Counted from the first letter of the stretch, positions 43,563 to 53,611 are shown. The stretch: 64,000 bases of DNA from HGM04593 sp045634305 (GCA_045634305.1 JAZQZZ010000026.1:1-64000), one strand, 5' to 3'. Numbers and translations are program-made. Notes: generated by a model from the sequence alone, not told the origin.

Positions 43563-45893
43563 TCAGTTGTTCTTTTTTATAGTATCGACAGGATTGGCAC
43601 TTGCGGCACGCAACGATAGCAGCAGCTGCACTGAATATACCACAGCCAGAACAAGCAATGCACCGACAATGTATATCCACAGCGGAACATCGCAACGCAT
43701 CTGTGCAAGCGTCGATAACCATTTGTCATTCCACCACACTGCCAACGCAATACCACAAACCGTTGCCGGCAACACAATCCATAACAGACGCACACCAAGA
43801 ACAGCAAGCACATCACCTACCTTTGCTCCGCACACCCTACGCACTGCAATCTCCTTGCTACGGCGCACCCTCTCGCCCTGTATGTAGCCAATGAGACCAA
43901 TCAGAGCAATGAGCAGTACAACTACAGCTACAACCACCATTCCGTTTCGCATTGCCCTGACATCGGCAAAAGTGTGTTCAACCCAATCGCGATAATATAC
44001 CAGTTTGTGTTTAAAATACCCGTCATTGACAGATGAGACTGCCTCTTCGAGCGCCGTTACATTCCCTGCATTCACCTCGTCAAGCAGAATGTTATACAGC
44101 ACCACAGCATTGTACTCGGGAGCCATATCGCTGACATAAGGCACGGTATGCATCACAATGGGCTCGACGACACCGGTACTCAACATGCGGAAATCGGCCA
44201 CTACACCCACAATTTCAAAGCTTTGCCCCGAACCGTCGTATATAATCTTGCCAATAGGTGAATCCTCCCACCCACGCATCTCTACATACCTCTCGTTCAC
44301 AATAGCCTTGTCAGCGCCATCAGTAGCAAAGAAATTGCGACCTTGTAGAATATTCATTTGCATCGAGGGGATATAGTTATGGTCAATTATATCCCATCGG
44401 CAACTGAAGAGCAGGTTTCCCTGTTCATCCACGCAAGGCATCCCCGAATAGCCTTCGAGCGGAGACTGCGCAGACATCCCAGCATTCTCCACAAAAGGCA
44501 AAGAGCGCAACTTGTCGGCAATGACACCGGCATCCCCTATTTTTGTAGAGAGCTGCGCAGCCATGAGTCTGTCGAACTTATAGCCATAATCGGCATTCAC
44601 AACATGGGATGCCTGCCTTGCGGTAACAAACAGGAATATAACCACGGCAACCGTTGCTGCAACCTGCACAAAGAGCAGTGCCTTTTTCCACAAAGAACGG
44701 TTGTCGCCACCACGACGGAAAGCATAGTCTATGCTCACAAGCGAGAACAACACTGCCGGTATTATGCCGGCTACGGCAAAACCTGCCAGACAAACAAGCG
44801 TGGGTATCCACATACGACGGGGAGCAAAAAGGTCCGCCACTTCGTAACCCAAGAGTTCAAATATCTCACCACGCAGACAAAATATTGCAACAGCTGCAAC
44901 AACCACCGATGCTGCAAGCAACAGCATTGTCTCCACCAACAGCATGCCGAAGACTCCGCTGCGCGATGCACCGTTGCACTTCATTGTAGCAATGGTACGA
45001 CTGCGATTTGCAAGAGCAGAGATTGTGAGCAGCACGTAATTGAGACAAGCCACAACAAGGGCTATGAAAGCAATTGTGGCATAGAGAGCCTGCATCTGCC
45101 TCACATCACTGCCGACATATATGGTCGATGCCAAAGGTGCAAAATAGAATGTCTCCTGCCACTCCTTGCAATGCTCGGCAATGCCATGTTTCTCCAAAAA
45201 AGCCGGCATGGCTGCCTCAACCTCGGCAATGTCGGCACCGGGGCGCAACTTTATGAATGTAGAGTAGCTGTCCTGCCCGGTCCATACTTCGTCATCGCTG
45301 TCGTACGGGAGATATTCAAGAATATCGAAATCACCTATCGATTGGTTTGCAGGGGGTGTAGTGAATACACCGGCAACAACCATAAGCCCCAGTTTCTTGC
45401 CCAATGGGTCCTCATCACCGAACATTTTTCTTGCAAGCCGCTCCGAAATCATCACCTCATCGGCTGCAGCACCCTCGCTACTGAGAATGCGGTGGGCATC
45501 GCCACCGATTACCCCAAAATCGAGGACATCGAAAAAAGTGCTGTTTGTCTCCAATGCTTTTGCCGTCATCAAGTTATCGGTGGTACCGAATATTTTTTCC
45601 ACCTCAATGAAATGCACTGCAGCCTCAACCTGTGGCATGTCGGCGACAAGATTCGGTGCCAGCGGTCTTACCTGCTTGTCGGAAATGCCGAACTGCGGCG
45701 ACTTTATCCACACCTGATATACGCGCTCCTTATCGGGGAAAAAACTGTTGAACGACATATTGAACCCCACGTAAGAGAATACGAGAAGCGCAACGGCCAT
45801 ACCCAAAGACAAGGAGAGCAACCTTGCCAATGAATTGCCACGGTTTTTAAGCAGATAGCGGAATGAATAGTTGAATAATTGCATATAATCCAA
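43563..45893 (-). CDS. ABC transporter permease, MacB/FtsX type, 776 aa
   Basis: Same domain order as its downstream neighbour: N-terminal helix, periplasmic domain (about 45-270), helix trio (about 275-400), second periplasmic domain, C-terminal helix trio (about 670-770). FtsX signature-like RRSKEIAVRRVCGAKVGDVL is present near 675. Sequence differs enough from the other two permeases that they are old paralogues. A 94-base gap separates it from the ATPase gene. Confidence 0.93.
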   Translation of the reverse strand: MDYMQLFNYSFRYLLKNRGNSLARLLSLSLGMAVALLVFSYVGFNMSFNSFFPDKERVYQVWIKSPQFGISDKQVRPLAPNLVADMPQVEAAVHFIEVEKIFGTTDNLMTAKALETNSTFFDVLDFGVIGGDAHRILSSEGAAADEVMISERLARKMFGDEDPLGKKLGLMVVAGVFTTPPANQSIGDFDILEYLPYDSDDEVWTGQDSYSTFIKLRPGADIAEVEAAMPAFLEKHGIAEHCKEWQETFYFAPLASTIYVGSDVRQMQALYATIAFIALVVACLNYVLLTISALANRSRTIATMKCNGASRSGVFGMLLVETMLLLAASVVVAAVAIFCLRGEIFELLGYEVADLFAPRRMWIPTLVCLAGFAVAGIIPAVLFSLVSIDYAFRRGGDNRSLWKKALLFVQVAATVAVVIFLFVTARQASHVVNADYGYKFDRLMAAQLSTKIGDAGVIADKLRSLPFVENAGMSAQSPLEGYSGMPCVDEQGNLLFSCRWDIIDHNYIPSMQMNILQGRNFFATDGADKAIVNERYVEMRGWEDSPIGKIIYDGSGQSFEIVGVVADFRMLSTGVVEPIVMHTVPYVSDMAPEYNAVVLYNILLDEVNAGNVTALEEAVSSVNDGYFKHKLVYYRDWVEHTFADVRAMRNGMVVVAVVVLLIALIGLIGYIQGERVRRSKEIAVRRVCGAKVGDVLAVLGVRLLWIVLPATVCGIALAVWWNDKWLSTLAQMRCDVPLWIYIVGALLVLAVVYSVQLLLSLRAASANPVDTIKKNN

Positions 45894-45987
45894 TTAGAAT
45901 ATTTTTGACAAGGCAAATGCTGTGATGCCTGCAAGAGTGCTGAAGAGCAAGCACACTGCGCATTTGCCCTGTCCGTTGTGTTATCCA

Positions 45988-46668
45988 TTACAATTTGTTG
46001 GCCACATCGGTCACAATCTGACCGTCGAAGAGACAGATGGTGCGCGATGCGAACTGCGCATCGTGCTGCGAGTGGGTTACCATGATTATTGTGGTACCCT
46101 CACGATTGAGTTCCTGCAACAACGCCATAACTTCCTGACCGTTCTTTGAGTCGAGGTTACCGGTAGGCTCGTCGGCAAGCACCAGTTTTGGGTTAGAGAC
46201 CACCGCACGTGCTATTGCAACGCGCTGCTGCTGACCACCCGACAGCTGCTGCGGGAAGTGACCTGCGCGGTGCGAGATGTTCATGCGGTCGAGCATCTCA
46301 TTCACGCGTCTCTTGCGCTCGGATGCCTTCACGCCCATGTATACAAGCGGCAGTTCAACATTCTCGAACACTGTCATCTCGTCAATCAGGTTGAACGACT
46401 GGAACACAAAACCGAGATTGCCTTTACGGAACTGTGTACGCTCCTTCTCGCGCAAGCCACCTACCTCGCTGCCAAGCAGGTGGTAGCTACCGTCTGTGGG
46501 GTTATCGAGCAGGCCAAGGATGTTGAGCAACGTTGATTTTCCGCAACCCGATGGACCCATCACGGCTACGAATTCACCTTCCTTTACTTCGAATGATACA
46601 CCGTTAAGAGCAATTGTCTCTACCTCCTCTGTGAAGAAACTCTTCTTCAAATTTTCTACTTTAAGCAT
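45988..46668 (-). CDS. ABC transporter ATP-binding protein (LolD/MacB type), 226 aa
   Basis: P-loop GPSGCGKST (about 38-46), signature LSGGQQQRVAIARA (about 140-153) and Walker B LVLADEPTGNLDSKNG. It is the only ATPase in the cluster and probably drives the three FtsX-type permeases. A 245-base gap with repeats separates it from the first permease gene upstream. Confidence 0.96.
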   Translation of the reverse strand: MLKVENLKKSFFTEEVETIALNGVSFEVKEGEFVAVMGPSGCGKSTLLNILGLLDNPTDGSYHLLGSEVGGLREKERTQFRKGNLGFVFQSFNLIDEMTVFENVELPLVYMGVKASERKRRVNEMLDRMNISHRAGHFPQQLSGGQQQRVAIARAVVSNPKLVLADEPTGNLDSKNGQEVMALLQELNREGTTIIMVTHSQHDAQFASRTICLFDGQIVTDVANKL

Positions 46669-46737
46669 AATTGTATTGTTTTAATTGATTGATATTTTTG
46701 TTTATTGTTTGGTAATAATATATCCCCACTGTACCAT

Positions 46738-46862
46738 GTCATACTGAGCGTAGCGAAGTATCTATTCCTTCGTGCAATTATAAGATTCTTCACATTCTGT
46801 TATTCGCTTTGCTCATCGAAAACATCTTTAACTTTTACATTAAGGAATGGTCAGAATGACAA
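46738..46862. repeat. Dispersed intergenic repeats between permease and ATPase genes
   Basis: GTCATACTGAGCGTAGCGAAGTATCT (46738-46763) and a weaker unit with AAGATTCTTCACATTCTG...GGTCAGAATGACA (about 46782-46862) are members of the family seen at 28660, 31977 and 41082. Confidence 0.7.
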
Positions 46863-46913
46863 ATTCGCTTATACAAAATTGATTTTAGCCCGACTGCCAT
46901 ATCATTGATCATC

Positions 46914-49349
46914 TTACTTGTTTATTGCATCCACTGGGTTGTCGTTTGCAGCCTTGTAGGCGCGTACCGTCACTGTTGCAACAGTTATGGCGACCACTAT
47001 GACTATGGCAAGCAGATATACCCAGACGGCCATTGTTGCACGATAGGCGAACTGCTGCATCCAACGGTCAATTACAAGATAACTCACAGGCACTGCCACA
47101 AGCGAGCATATTGCAACGATGCGCAGATACATTATATTGAACATACTGAGAATTGAAGCAACTGATGAACCGTGTACACGACGTATGCCAATCTCTTTGC
47201 GGCGATATTGGGTTTCAAAGAGCACCAGGCCGAACACGCCAATCACCGATATCAGGATAGAAAGCATTGTAAACAGGGTGATGAGTGACGAGAGTTTCTC
47301 CTCTTTCTGATACTGCTGTTCAAGTTCTGCATCAAAGAGTGTAACATCGTAGCTGTCAGCGGGAGCACTCGGTGCATACTCGGCGATAGTCTGCATAATA
47401 TACTCCTTCACTGCAGGAATATCGGCACCGGCAGCTGTACGCACATACAAATTGTTGCAGGTACGCCATGGATATTTGCCGAATATGTAGAACGCGAAGG
47501 GTTCAATATTGTACTGCATGGGGCGATAGTTGAAATCGCGGCATATACCCACCACATCGGCATCGTAGCGGTGACCGGCAATCTTGTCACCAGGCTTTAT
47601 ACCAAGCTTGTTTGCTGCATCCTCATTGAAAATGAAAACACCCTCTACAGTATATTCGTCACTGCTGCAAAAATCCCTGCCTTCGACAATGTCAATCTTC
47701 ATAAGCTTTAGAAAATCCCACGAAACGGGATAGACATTGAAATATATACCCTTGCCGTCGACATTGCGCCCCCACTGCATTCTCGATGGTTTCACAAGCG
47801 AACCGTCAGCAAAAGCCACATCAACGATTGCCGGGTTCTGTGTAAGGCTCTCGGCAAAGGCGTCGCGTCTCACCTGTGATAATCCGTTCTCCATGTCAAA
47901 GGACTCGAACACCGTTTCAGCGGGCAGATTATTGACAGCAAGGAGGTACTCCTTGTCAAAACCCATATCGTAACCGAGCATAAACTCACGCTGGCGGTGT
48001 ATGAAGAGTGAGCATATGATAAGCGTAATGGAAATGAAATACTGCACGGCAACGAGAGTGTAGCGCAAGCGACGGCCCGGGGCCGATGCCTGGAAGCCGG
48101 AAAGCACCATTGCCGGCGAGAAGCGGGTAATGTAGAATGCGGGATATATGCTTGCCACAATGCCTGCAGCAATGGCTACTACCACAACAACAAGTGCAAT
48201 CCCCCAATTATTGCTGAATGAAATTGATGTAGAGAGTTGGTTGACCAGCGGTGTCTCGGCAAACAGCTCTACAAATAGAGCTGCAACAGCAAGTGCTGTA
48301 GCCACAAGCCCTACGGCTTCGATAATAAAATTAAAGCGAAGCCTCAATGTCGATGCACCAAAGACCTTGTATGTATTTATTGCCTTTATTCGCACGGGAA
48401 TGAGTGCAAAAAAGAAATTCACAAAGTTTATCATTGCAATCAGAATTATGAGCACAGCTATTGCAATGAAAGTGTATGTAGTCAATCTGTTGCCCACCTC
48501 GTGATAAGCACTGCTGACATCATCCGAGAAATAGAGTTCGGTCAGCGGGCTCAAACGCGGATTTGCCATTTTCATAAACTGCTCATAAGTCTCATCGTCT
48601 ACCTCCAGTTCAATATTAAAGGCACGTGGCAGAACCTCCTTCATCTTCTCAACAACGGCATCGGGTGATGCTCCGTCGGCCAACTGTATGAAATAAGGAT
48701 TGTTCCAGTTGTTGGGGTTTTCATTCTCCTGAGCAACAGACATACCACCCCAACCGTCTGTACCGTCAAGAATACTTGGTGAAGGAGTGTCCTTGCATAT
48801 TGCGACTACGGTAGCAGTGTTCTGCTCATTTGCATCGCGACCGTAACACAACACATCACCTACAGAGAGATTGAACCTTTTTGCAACAGACTCTTTAATA
48901 ACCAACGAATAGTGGTGTATCAAATTATCAAGCGAGCCCTCAATAATTTCAATGCCAAGAATTTCCAGTCCTTCACGCTCCGTCTCACAGAGGTTCAACT
49001 CGATATTGTCTATGCGGTCATCCAACTTTCTCGAATAAACGGAGTTTATATTGAAATGCCCGGTAGGTGTTATTGTGGCACTCTTTTCAATCTCGGGAAT
49101 ATCCTTGCATAGATCGTCGGGCAACTGGCGCGGCCAAGTGGTATCCCAATACCCCTCCTCGCTCCAGTTGGGATGTTCAAGACGGTAGATGTTACGTGCA
49201 TTGGGTATGCCTTTGTTGTAAGACAGGTCGTAATTCACCTGCACCATTATCAGGTACACCGCAGCAAAGGCCAATGCCATTCCAAGAATGTTGAGCACCG
49301 ACGATGTGGTGTAACGCTTCAGCAATGTTATGAAATTCTTTATGTACAT
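46914..49349 (-). CDS. ABC transporter permease, MacB/FtsX type, 811 aa
   Basis: The third permease of the cluster, with the same layout (N-terminal helix, periplasmic domain to about 290, helix trio about 295-430, second periplasmic domain, C-terminal trio about 690-800). FtsX-like RRKEIGIRRVHGSSVASIL is visible near 700. It follows the HlyD gene by 15 bases. Confidence 0.93.
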   Translation of the reverse strand: MYIKNFITLLKRYTTSSVLNILGMALAFAAVYLIMVQVNYDLSYNKGIPNARNIYRLEHPNWSEEGYWDTTWPRQLPDDLCKDIPEIEKSATITPTGHFNINSVYSRKLDDRIDNIELNLCETEREGLEILGIEIIEGSLDNLIHHYSLVIKESVAKRFNLSVGDVLCYGRDANEQNTATVVAICKDTPSPSILDGTDGWGGMSVAQENENPNNWNNPYFIQLADGASPDAVVEKMKEVLPRAFNIELEVDDETYEQFMKMANPRLSPLTELYFSDDVSSAYHEVGNRLTTYTFIAIAVLIILIAMINFVNFFFALIPVRIKAINTYKVFGASTLRLRFNFIIEAVGLVATALAVAALFVELFAETPLVNQLSTSISFSNNWGIALVVVVVAIAAGIVASIYPAFYITRFSPAMVLSGFQASAPGRRLRYTLVAVQYFISITLIICSLFIHRQREFMLGYDMGFDKEYLLAVNNLPAETVFESFDMENGLSQVRRDAFAESLTQNPAIVDVAFADGSLVKPSRMQWGRNVDGKGIYFNVYPVSWDFLKLMKIDIVEGRDFCSSDEYTVEGVFIFNEDAANKLGIKPGDKIAGHRYDADVVGICRDFNYRPMQYNIEPFAFYIFGKYPWRTCNNLYVRTAAGADIPAVKEYIMQTIAEYAPSAPADSYDVTLFDAELEQQYQKEEKLSSLITLFTMLSILISVIGVFGLVLFETQYRRKEIGIRRVHGSSVASILSMFNIMYLRIVAICSLVAVPVSYLVIDRWMQQFAYRATMAVWVYLLAIVIVVAITVATVTVRAYKAANDNPVDAINK

Positions 49350-49364
49350 GGTTATTGTTTTTTA

Positions 49365-50633
49365 TTACTTTCCTACTTTCAGAATAAGTTCTTCGTTGTC
49401 GCCGAAATTGTCATACGACGATGTTATTACCCTCTCACCCGGTGCAAGGCCTTCGAGTATCTCATAGAACCTTGGATTCTGACGGCCTATGCGAATCTCG
49501 CGGCGATAGGCCTTTTCACCAGCAGCATCCACTACGTATATCCAACGGCCACCGGTCTTCTGGAAGAAAGCACCACGCGGGATATACACAGCCTCGACAG
49601 GCTGACCGAGCTGCAGATTCAGGTTGTATGTCTGGCCGGAGCGGATATTGTCGGGCAGTTCGCCGGTAAATGTGAGGTCGACTTTGAATTTCCCCTCGCG
49701 CACCTCGGGGTAGACCTTGCGCAGCAACATGTCGTAACTGTTGTCGCGACGTACAAAGGAGGCTGTGAGCCCGGTTGCCACACGGTCAATGTAGTGTTCG
49801 TCGACCATAGCTGTCACCTTGTAGGCCGAAAGATCGTTTATCTGACCAATTGCACTGCCCTGCGAGAGAGTCTGTCCAAGTACTACGTTGAGCATTCCCA
49901 CCTCGCCATCAATGGGAGCCTTGACCTTGAGATTGCCCACACGTTCACGTATAAGCTGCATGTTAAGTTGCATGGAGCGCAGGTTCTCATCGAGTTGTGC
50001 CACCTGTACGGTGCGGTAGAGCGAATCCTGTTTCTGGCGTTCACCGACAAGAGAACGACGTGCAACGGCAAGCTCATAATCCTCCTTTGACTGCAAATAA
50101 ACTTCGCGCGAAATGAGCTCACCCTCATAAAGTTCGCGGTTCTGCTCATAGGCACGCTGCTTACGGGTTACATCAAGGTCCAGCTGCAGCATCTCCTGGC
50201 GCAGAGCAAGACGCTCCTGCTCCATTGAAATGAGAGTGTTGCGCAGGATGTTCTGCTTCTCGGCCAAGTCGGCCTCCGATTGTAATATCTGCATCGATAG
50301 CTGTTTGTTTGTCATCTCAAGGATTACATCACCCGCCTTCACGGTTGTTCCCTCCTCGGCAACGATGCGTTCCACCACTCCGCTCTCCAAAGGCGAGAGT
50401 TGCATGGTTGTAATAGGTTGCACTATGCCGTTGAGAGTGGCATAATCGTTGAACTCGCCCTGCTCCACTGCCGAAACAACTATTGTTGCAGTGTTCACGC
50501 GAAGCGTCGAAGTGTTCTTTTTGAGCAACATCCAGGCTACAAGAACCAGCAGGAGTGCACCAAAGATGTAAGGCAGACTCTTCTTGCTCAGGATGGCACG
50601 CCATCCTTTTTTCTTTTCCAATTTTATATCCAT
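49365..50633 (-). CDS. Periplasmic adaptor (HlyD/MacA family), 422 aa
   Basis: A short cytoplasmic start and one membrane helix (about 18-38) are followed by the barrel-sandwich hybrid split around a coiled-coil hairpin (about 95-215), then beta-barrel and membrane-proximal parts (YKVTAMVDEHYIDRV...VYIPRGAFFQ). The protein bridges the inner-membrane permease and the TolC channel. It lies 37 bases after tolC in the same operon. Confidence 0.95.
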   Translation of the reverse strand: MDIKLEKKKGWRAILSKKSLPYIFGALLLVLVAWMLLKKNTSTLRVNTATIVVSAVEQGEFNDYATLNGIVQPITTMQLSPLESGVVERIVAEEGTTVKAGDVILEMTNKQLSMQILQSEADLAEKQNILRNTLISMEQERLALRQEMLQLDLDVTRKQRAYEQNRELYEGELISREVYLQSKEDYELAVARRSLVGERQKQDSLYRTVQVAQLDENLRSMQLNMQLIRERVGNLKVKAPIDGEVGMLNVVLGQTLSQGSAIGQINDLSAYKVTAMVDEHYIDRVATGLTASFVRRDNSYDMLLRKVYPEVREGKFKVDLTFTGELPDNIRSGQTYNLNLQLGQPVEAVYIPRGAFFQKTGGRWIYVVDAAGEKAYRREIRIGRQNPRFYEILEGLAPGERVITSSYDNFGDNEELILKVGK

Positions 50634-50670
50634 AGTTTCAAATTTATTATTTTCAATATCATCTTATATT

Positions 50671-51993
50671 TCATTCGACTTCCACAAGTGGAATGCCGCT
50701 ATAGTAGTCGACCATACGCTTCTCAATCATGTACTGCAGTTTCGAGCGCAGGCAGTCCGACTTTGCCTGCAGCAGCGTTGTTGCCGACATCTGAAGTTCG
50801 ATTGCCGTTACAAGCCCCTTATCGAACTTTGCGGCTATGCCATCATATGCCAACTGAGCAGCCTCAATCTTCTTCACAGCCTGGATATACTGTTTACCAT
50901 AACCCTCCATCTGCCTGCAGGCCTGTACCACCTCACTCTCCACCGCGTTGCGTGCCGCCTCCATCTCAAGTTCGGCATTACGCAGTGCATTGCGCGATGA
51001 ACGTACCGAGGCTTTGCGGCTAAGATTCGAAAAGACTGGAATGGACATTGAAACGCCTACATATGCACCGCGATTATTGTCAAGCTGTGTCCAGAATGCG
51101 GGATAAGCGGAATTGTTGAAGTTTGTATAATAGCTTGTTCCAACACCACCCGAAAGGCTTATTGTAGGGAACCAACTGCCCTTTGCTTTCATATAGTTGA
51201 ACTTGGACTCCTTCACAGCAAGCCCTGCTGAAACAACTTGTACGTTGGCAGAAAGTGCATTCTCTATGACACTCTCAAGCGAAACCGTGCCTATTGCAGG
51301 AAGTATATCCCCTGCAGGGGCAACCTCAAGAGCAGTGCCCTGCGGGTAGTTCATCACCTCGCGCAGTGCAATGTATGCCATTGCAAGGTTATTCTGCTGC
51401 TCGGTGAGCAAGTAGTCGTAACCGGCCTCCTGTGATGCAACTTCGGCGACCTCGGCAGCACTCTTGAGGCCCAGTTCATGGAGTTTTCGTGCCTGAAGCA
51501 GTGTCTTGCGCGATGCTGAAAGCTGCTCATCGGCTATCTTCACAGCCTCCTTATAATATACTACATCGGTATAAGCACGCATCACCTCCATAGCCACCCT
51601 GTCACGGGCTATCTGCAGGTCGCTGTAACCGCGGTCGCGGGCCACCTTGGCAGCACGGATGCTGTTGACATAGCGCAAGCCTGCGAAGAGCGGCATAGAA
51701 GCTCCCAGGTCATAGGAGTTGCTGAATGTCGATACTGTGGTGTAGCTGTTTGTCTCGGGATCGATTGAACGTCCGAAATTGGCCGAAGCCGAAACGCCGG
51801 CCGAGACCGAAGGGAACAATCCCGCAACGGACTGCTTGTAGTTCATAGTGGCATTGTCGAGGCTGTTCTCCTGTTTGGCAACCGAAACAGAGTGCTCAAC
51901 GGCATATGCCATGCATTCGTCCATTGTCATTGTCTGCGCTGTGGCAAGGGTTATGGAACCTGTAAGTGTCAATATTGCAAATATATTTTTCAT
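50671..51993 (-). CDS. TolC-family outer membrane efflux protein, 440 aa
   Basis: The start MKNIFAILTLTGSITLATAQ gives a clean signal peptide, so the longer in-frame extension is rejected. Two OEP repeats with long helices (about 25-225 and 235-430) are visible, the layout of TolC channels. It is the first gene of the efflux operon and lies just after a sigma-54-type promoter. Confidence 0.94.
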   Translation of the reverse strand: MKNIFAILTLTGSITLATAQTMTMDECMAYAVEHSVSVAKQENSLDNATMNYKQSVAGLFPSVSAGVSASANFGRSIDPETNSYTTVSTFSNSYDLGASMPLFAGLRYVNSIRAAKVARDRGYSDLQIARDRVAMEVMRAYTDVVYYKEAVKIADEQLSASRKTLLQARKLHELGLKSAAEVAEVASQEAGYDYLLTEQQNNLAMAYIALREVMNYPQGTALEVAPAGDILPAIGTVSLESVIENALSANVQVVSAGLAVKESKFNYMKAKGSWFPTISLSGGVGTSYYTNFNNSAYPAFWTQLDNNRGAYVGVSMSIPVFSNLSRKASVRSSRNALRNAELEMEAARNAVESEVVQACRQMEGYGKQYIQAVKKIEAAQLAYDGIAAKFDKGLVTAIELQMSATTLLQAKSDCLRSKLQYMIEKRMVDYYSGIPLVEVE

Positions 51994-52021
51994 AAATAAA
52001 AAGTGTTTCTGCAAGATTACG

Positions 52022-52038
52022 TGCCAAAACCGTGCCAA
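52022..52038 (-). promoter_or_regulatory. Sigma-54 (-24/-12) promoter upstream of tolC
   Basis: The minus strand reads TTGGCACGGTTTTGGCA, which matches YTGGCACG-N4-TTGCW with one mismatch (TGGC for TTGC) and correct GG-GC spacing. The predicted start would be near 52011, about 18 bases before the tolC ATG. Confidence 0.7.
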
Positions 52039-52160
52039 ACCAGCTATATTATTAATATACAAATATTTAAGCAAAACAACAAATTCAAAAAGTGTAAAAA
52101 TTTTAGACAATGGATGTAAAATGGTTTGACAGGATAGGAAATAAATTAACAACAGTTTCT

Positions 52161-52192
52161 TTTGTCTCAAGAATTTATTTTGATTTACTTTG
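52161..52192 (+). promoter_or_regulatory. Promoter of the 454-residue gene
   Basis: TTTG at 52161-52164 and TTACTTTG at 52185-52192 are separated by 20 bases, close to the Bacteroidota -33/-7 pattern, 43 bases before the start codon. Confidence 0.45.
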
Positions 52193-52235
52193 CCAATGAC
52201 AGAGATTAACATCAAACTATAGGACATTATATTTT

Positions 52236-53600
52236 ATGAGACTCACTTTTTATGTAGAGAATGATTCAAACGATTTGGTTGTAAATTGTCTTGAACTTAC
52301 TGCCATCAACAGGACTAGGGACATGTCTGTAGCCAATGAGACACGAGTAAGTGCTTTCTATCCATACAGGGAGATTGAGCAGATTGTTGGCAAGAATATC
52401 AGCCTCATGGAATATTGCTCACCACGCGTAGAGTCAGTTACAGAAAAGGAGGTGACTGTCAGTTGGAACAGAGAATCATACACACTATGCCCGGGCGACT
52501 CTATGGAGAGCCAGGAGTATGCAATCGACAATCCATATCTGAGCTGGGACGGTATGTCTTTGCAAATGAAATACAGCAGTATAAATGCATGGGATGAGTT
52601 CTTTGACCTGTGTAACTATATTATGGAAGACCAGCATCATTGCCCAGCACGCAAGAACAAAGAGGAAAAGGAAAAATGCCTTAAACTGCTGTATGAGATT
52701 ATGCTTGAAGGTGAGGATGCAATAAGGCCATTTTATGCGTGGTTGCTATCATGTGAGAATTGGGACACGCTCATAATAGACGACTATGAACTGTTCGCCC
52801 GGCATCTCGGCATTAACAATGCTGCCCAAACAAGCTATTCCCCGGCGTGGTTCTCCAACTTGGTGCAAATACTCAACAGGAACAGGATTGAGACAATGCT
52901 TAAAGCCATACCGTCATTGAAAGCAGTGATTGAATCAGCCGCCAAGGAAGGTATTGAGGATGCAATAAAGATTCAGAACGGCGAAATTGAGTACGAACAC
53001 CTTGCCGAACGCAATTACCCGGACATTAAAGAGCCGGTTTTGACATTAAAAATGTATGACAAGAAGAATGACAAGGTTAACGCTTGCCATTTCGAATGGA
53101 TAACATCGGAGCAATTGAAGAGCGGTCACAAGATTGAGATGGGAGATTTCGGGGAGGTTACAATTGTTGCCGCAGAAAAGGAGAAGATGACACTCTCGTG
53201 GCTTGGCAGAGAGTTCAATGTAAAGAGGAGTTACTCGGAATATCTCATGGACTCGAGGGTAAGACCTACGCCTGAAGAGGTTGACAATTATGAAATTGAG
53301 GCGTGGATGGAGGAGATGTTCTATTATAAACCAAAGAAATATCTGCTATACAGTTACAATGAGATAAATATTTGGAGAGAGGCATTGAGTGTGATAGAAA
53401 AAATAATCGACCCCGAGCCTGAGTATGAGGATGAAGAAGAAGAGTGCCAACCGAGAAGGGAGCAGTACACAAAAATTGCAAAACAGCTGCTCAAAATATT
53501 GATAGAACGCGGAGACAAGGAACTTGAAAATCTGCACGAGATGATATCTACCGATTGTAAGCCCGAAGAGATTAAGGAATTGCTTGATTCAATCAAATAA
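52236..53600 (+). CDS. Hypothetical protein with internal duplication, 454 aa
   Basis: No family is recognised. The N-terminal (about 1-110) and C-terminal (about 265-380) parts share a layout: a beta-rich start with N-D-x-V-x-x-C, then KEVTVSW / KEKMTLSW, then a segment with Y-N-E-I/SS-I-N-A-W. A helical part lies between them, and the tail is acidic (EYEDEEEEC). There is no signal peptide. It is a single gene, divergent from tolC and convergent with phage locus B. Confidence 0.75.
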   Translation: MRLTFYVENDSNDLVVNCLELTAINRTRDMSVANETRVSAFYPYREIEQIVGKNISLMEYCSPRVESVTEKEVTVSWNRESYTLCPGDSMESQEYAIDNPYLSWDGMSLQMKYSSINAWDEFFDLCNYIMEDQHHCPARKNKEEKEKCLKLLYEIMLEGEDAIRPFYAWLLSCENWDTLIIDDYELFARHLGINNAAQTSYSPAWFSNLVQILNRNRIETMLKAIPSLKAVIESAAKEGIEDAIKIQNGEIEYEHLAERNYPDIKEPVLTLKMYDKKNDKVNACHFEWITSEQLKSGHKIEMGDFGEVTIVAAEKEKMTLSWLGREFNVKRSYSEYLMDSRVRPTPEEVDNYEIEAWMEEMFYYKPKKYLLYSYNEINIWREALSVIEKIIDPEPEYEDEEEECQPRREQYTKIAKQLLKILIERGDKELENLHEMISTDCKPEEIKELLDSIK

Positions 53601-53611
53601 TCATACTTCAT

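Noticed and set aside
44358..45833. Long plus-strand open frame (491 codons) opposite an ABC permease gene
   Set aside because: It is antisense to a clear permease gene, has a composition rich in Cys and His typical of shadow frames, and matches no family.
52003..52028. Second sigma-54-like match TTGGCACG...TTGC just downstream of the chosen site
   Set aside because: The GG to GC spacing is one base too long; the neighbouring site has the correct spacing.
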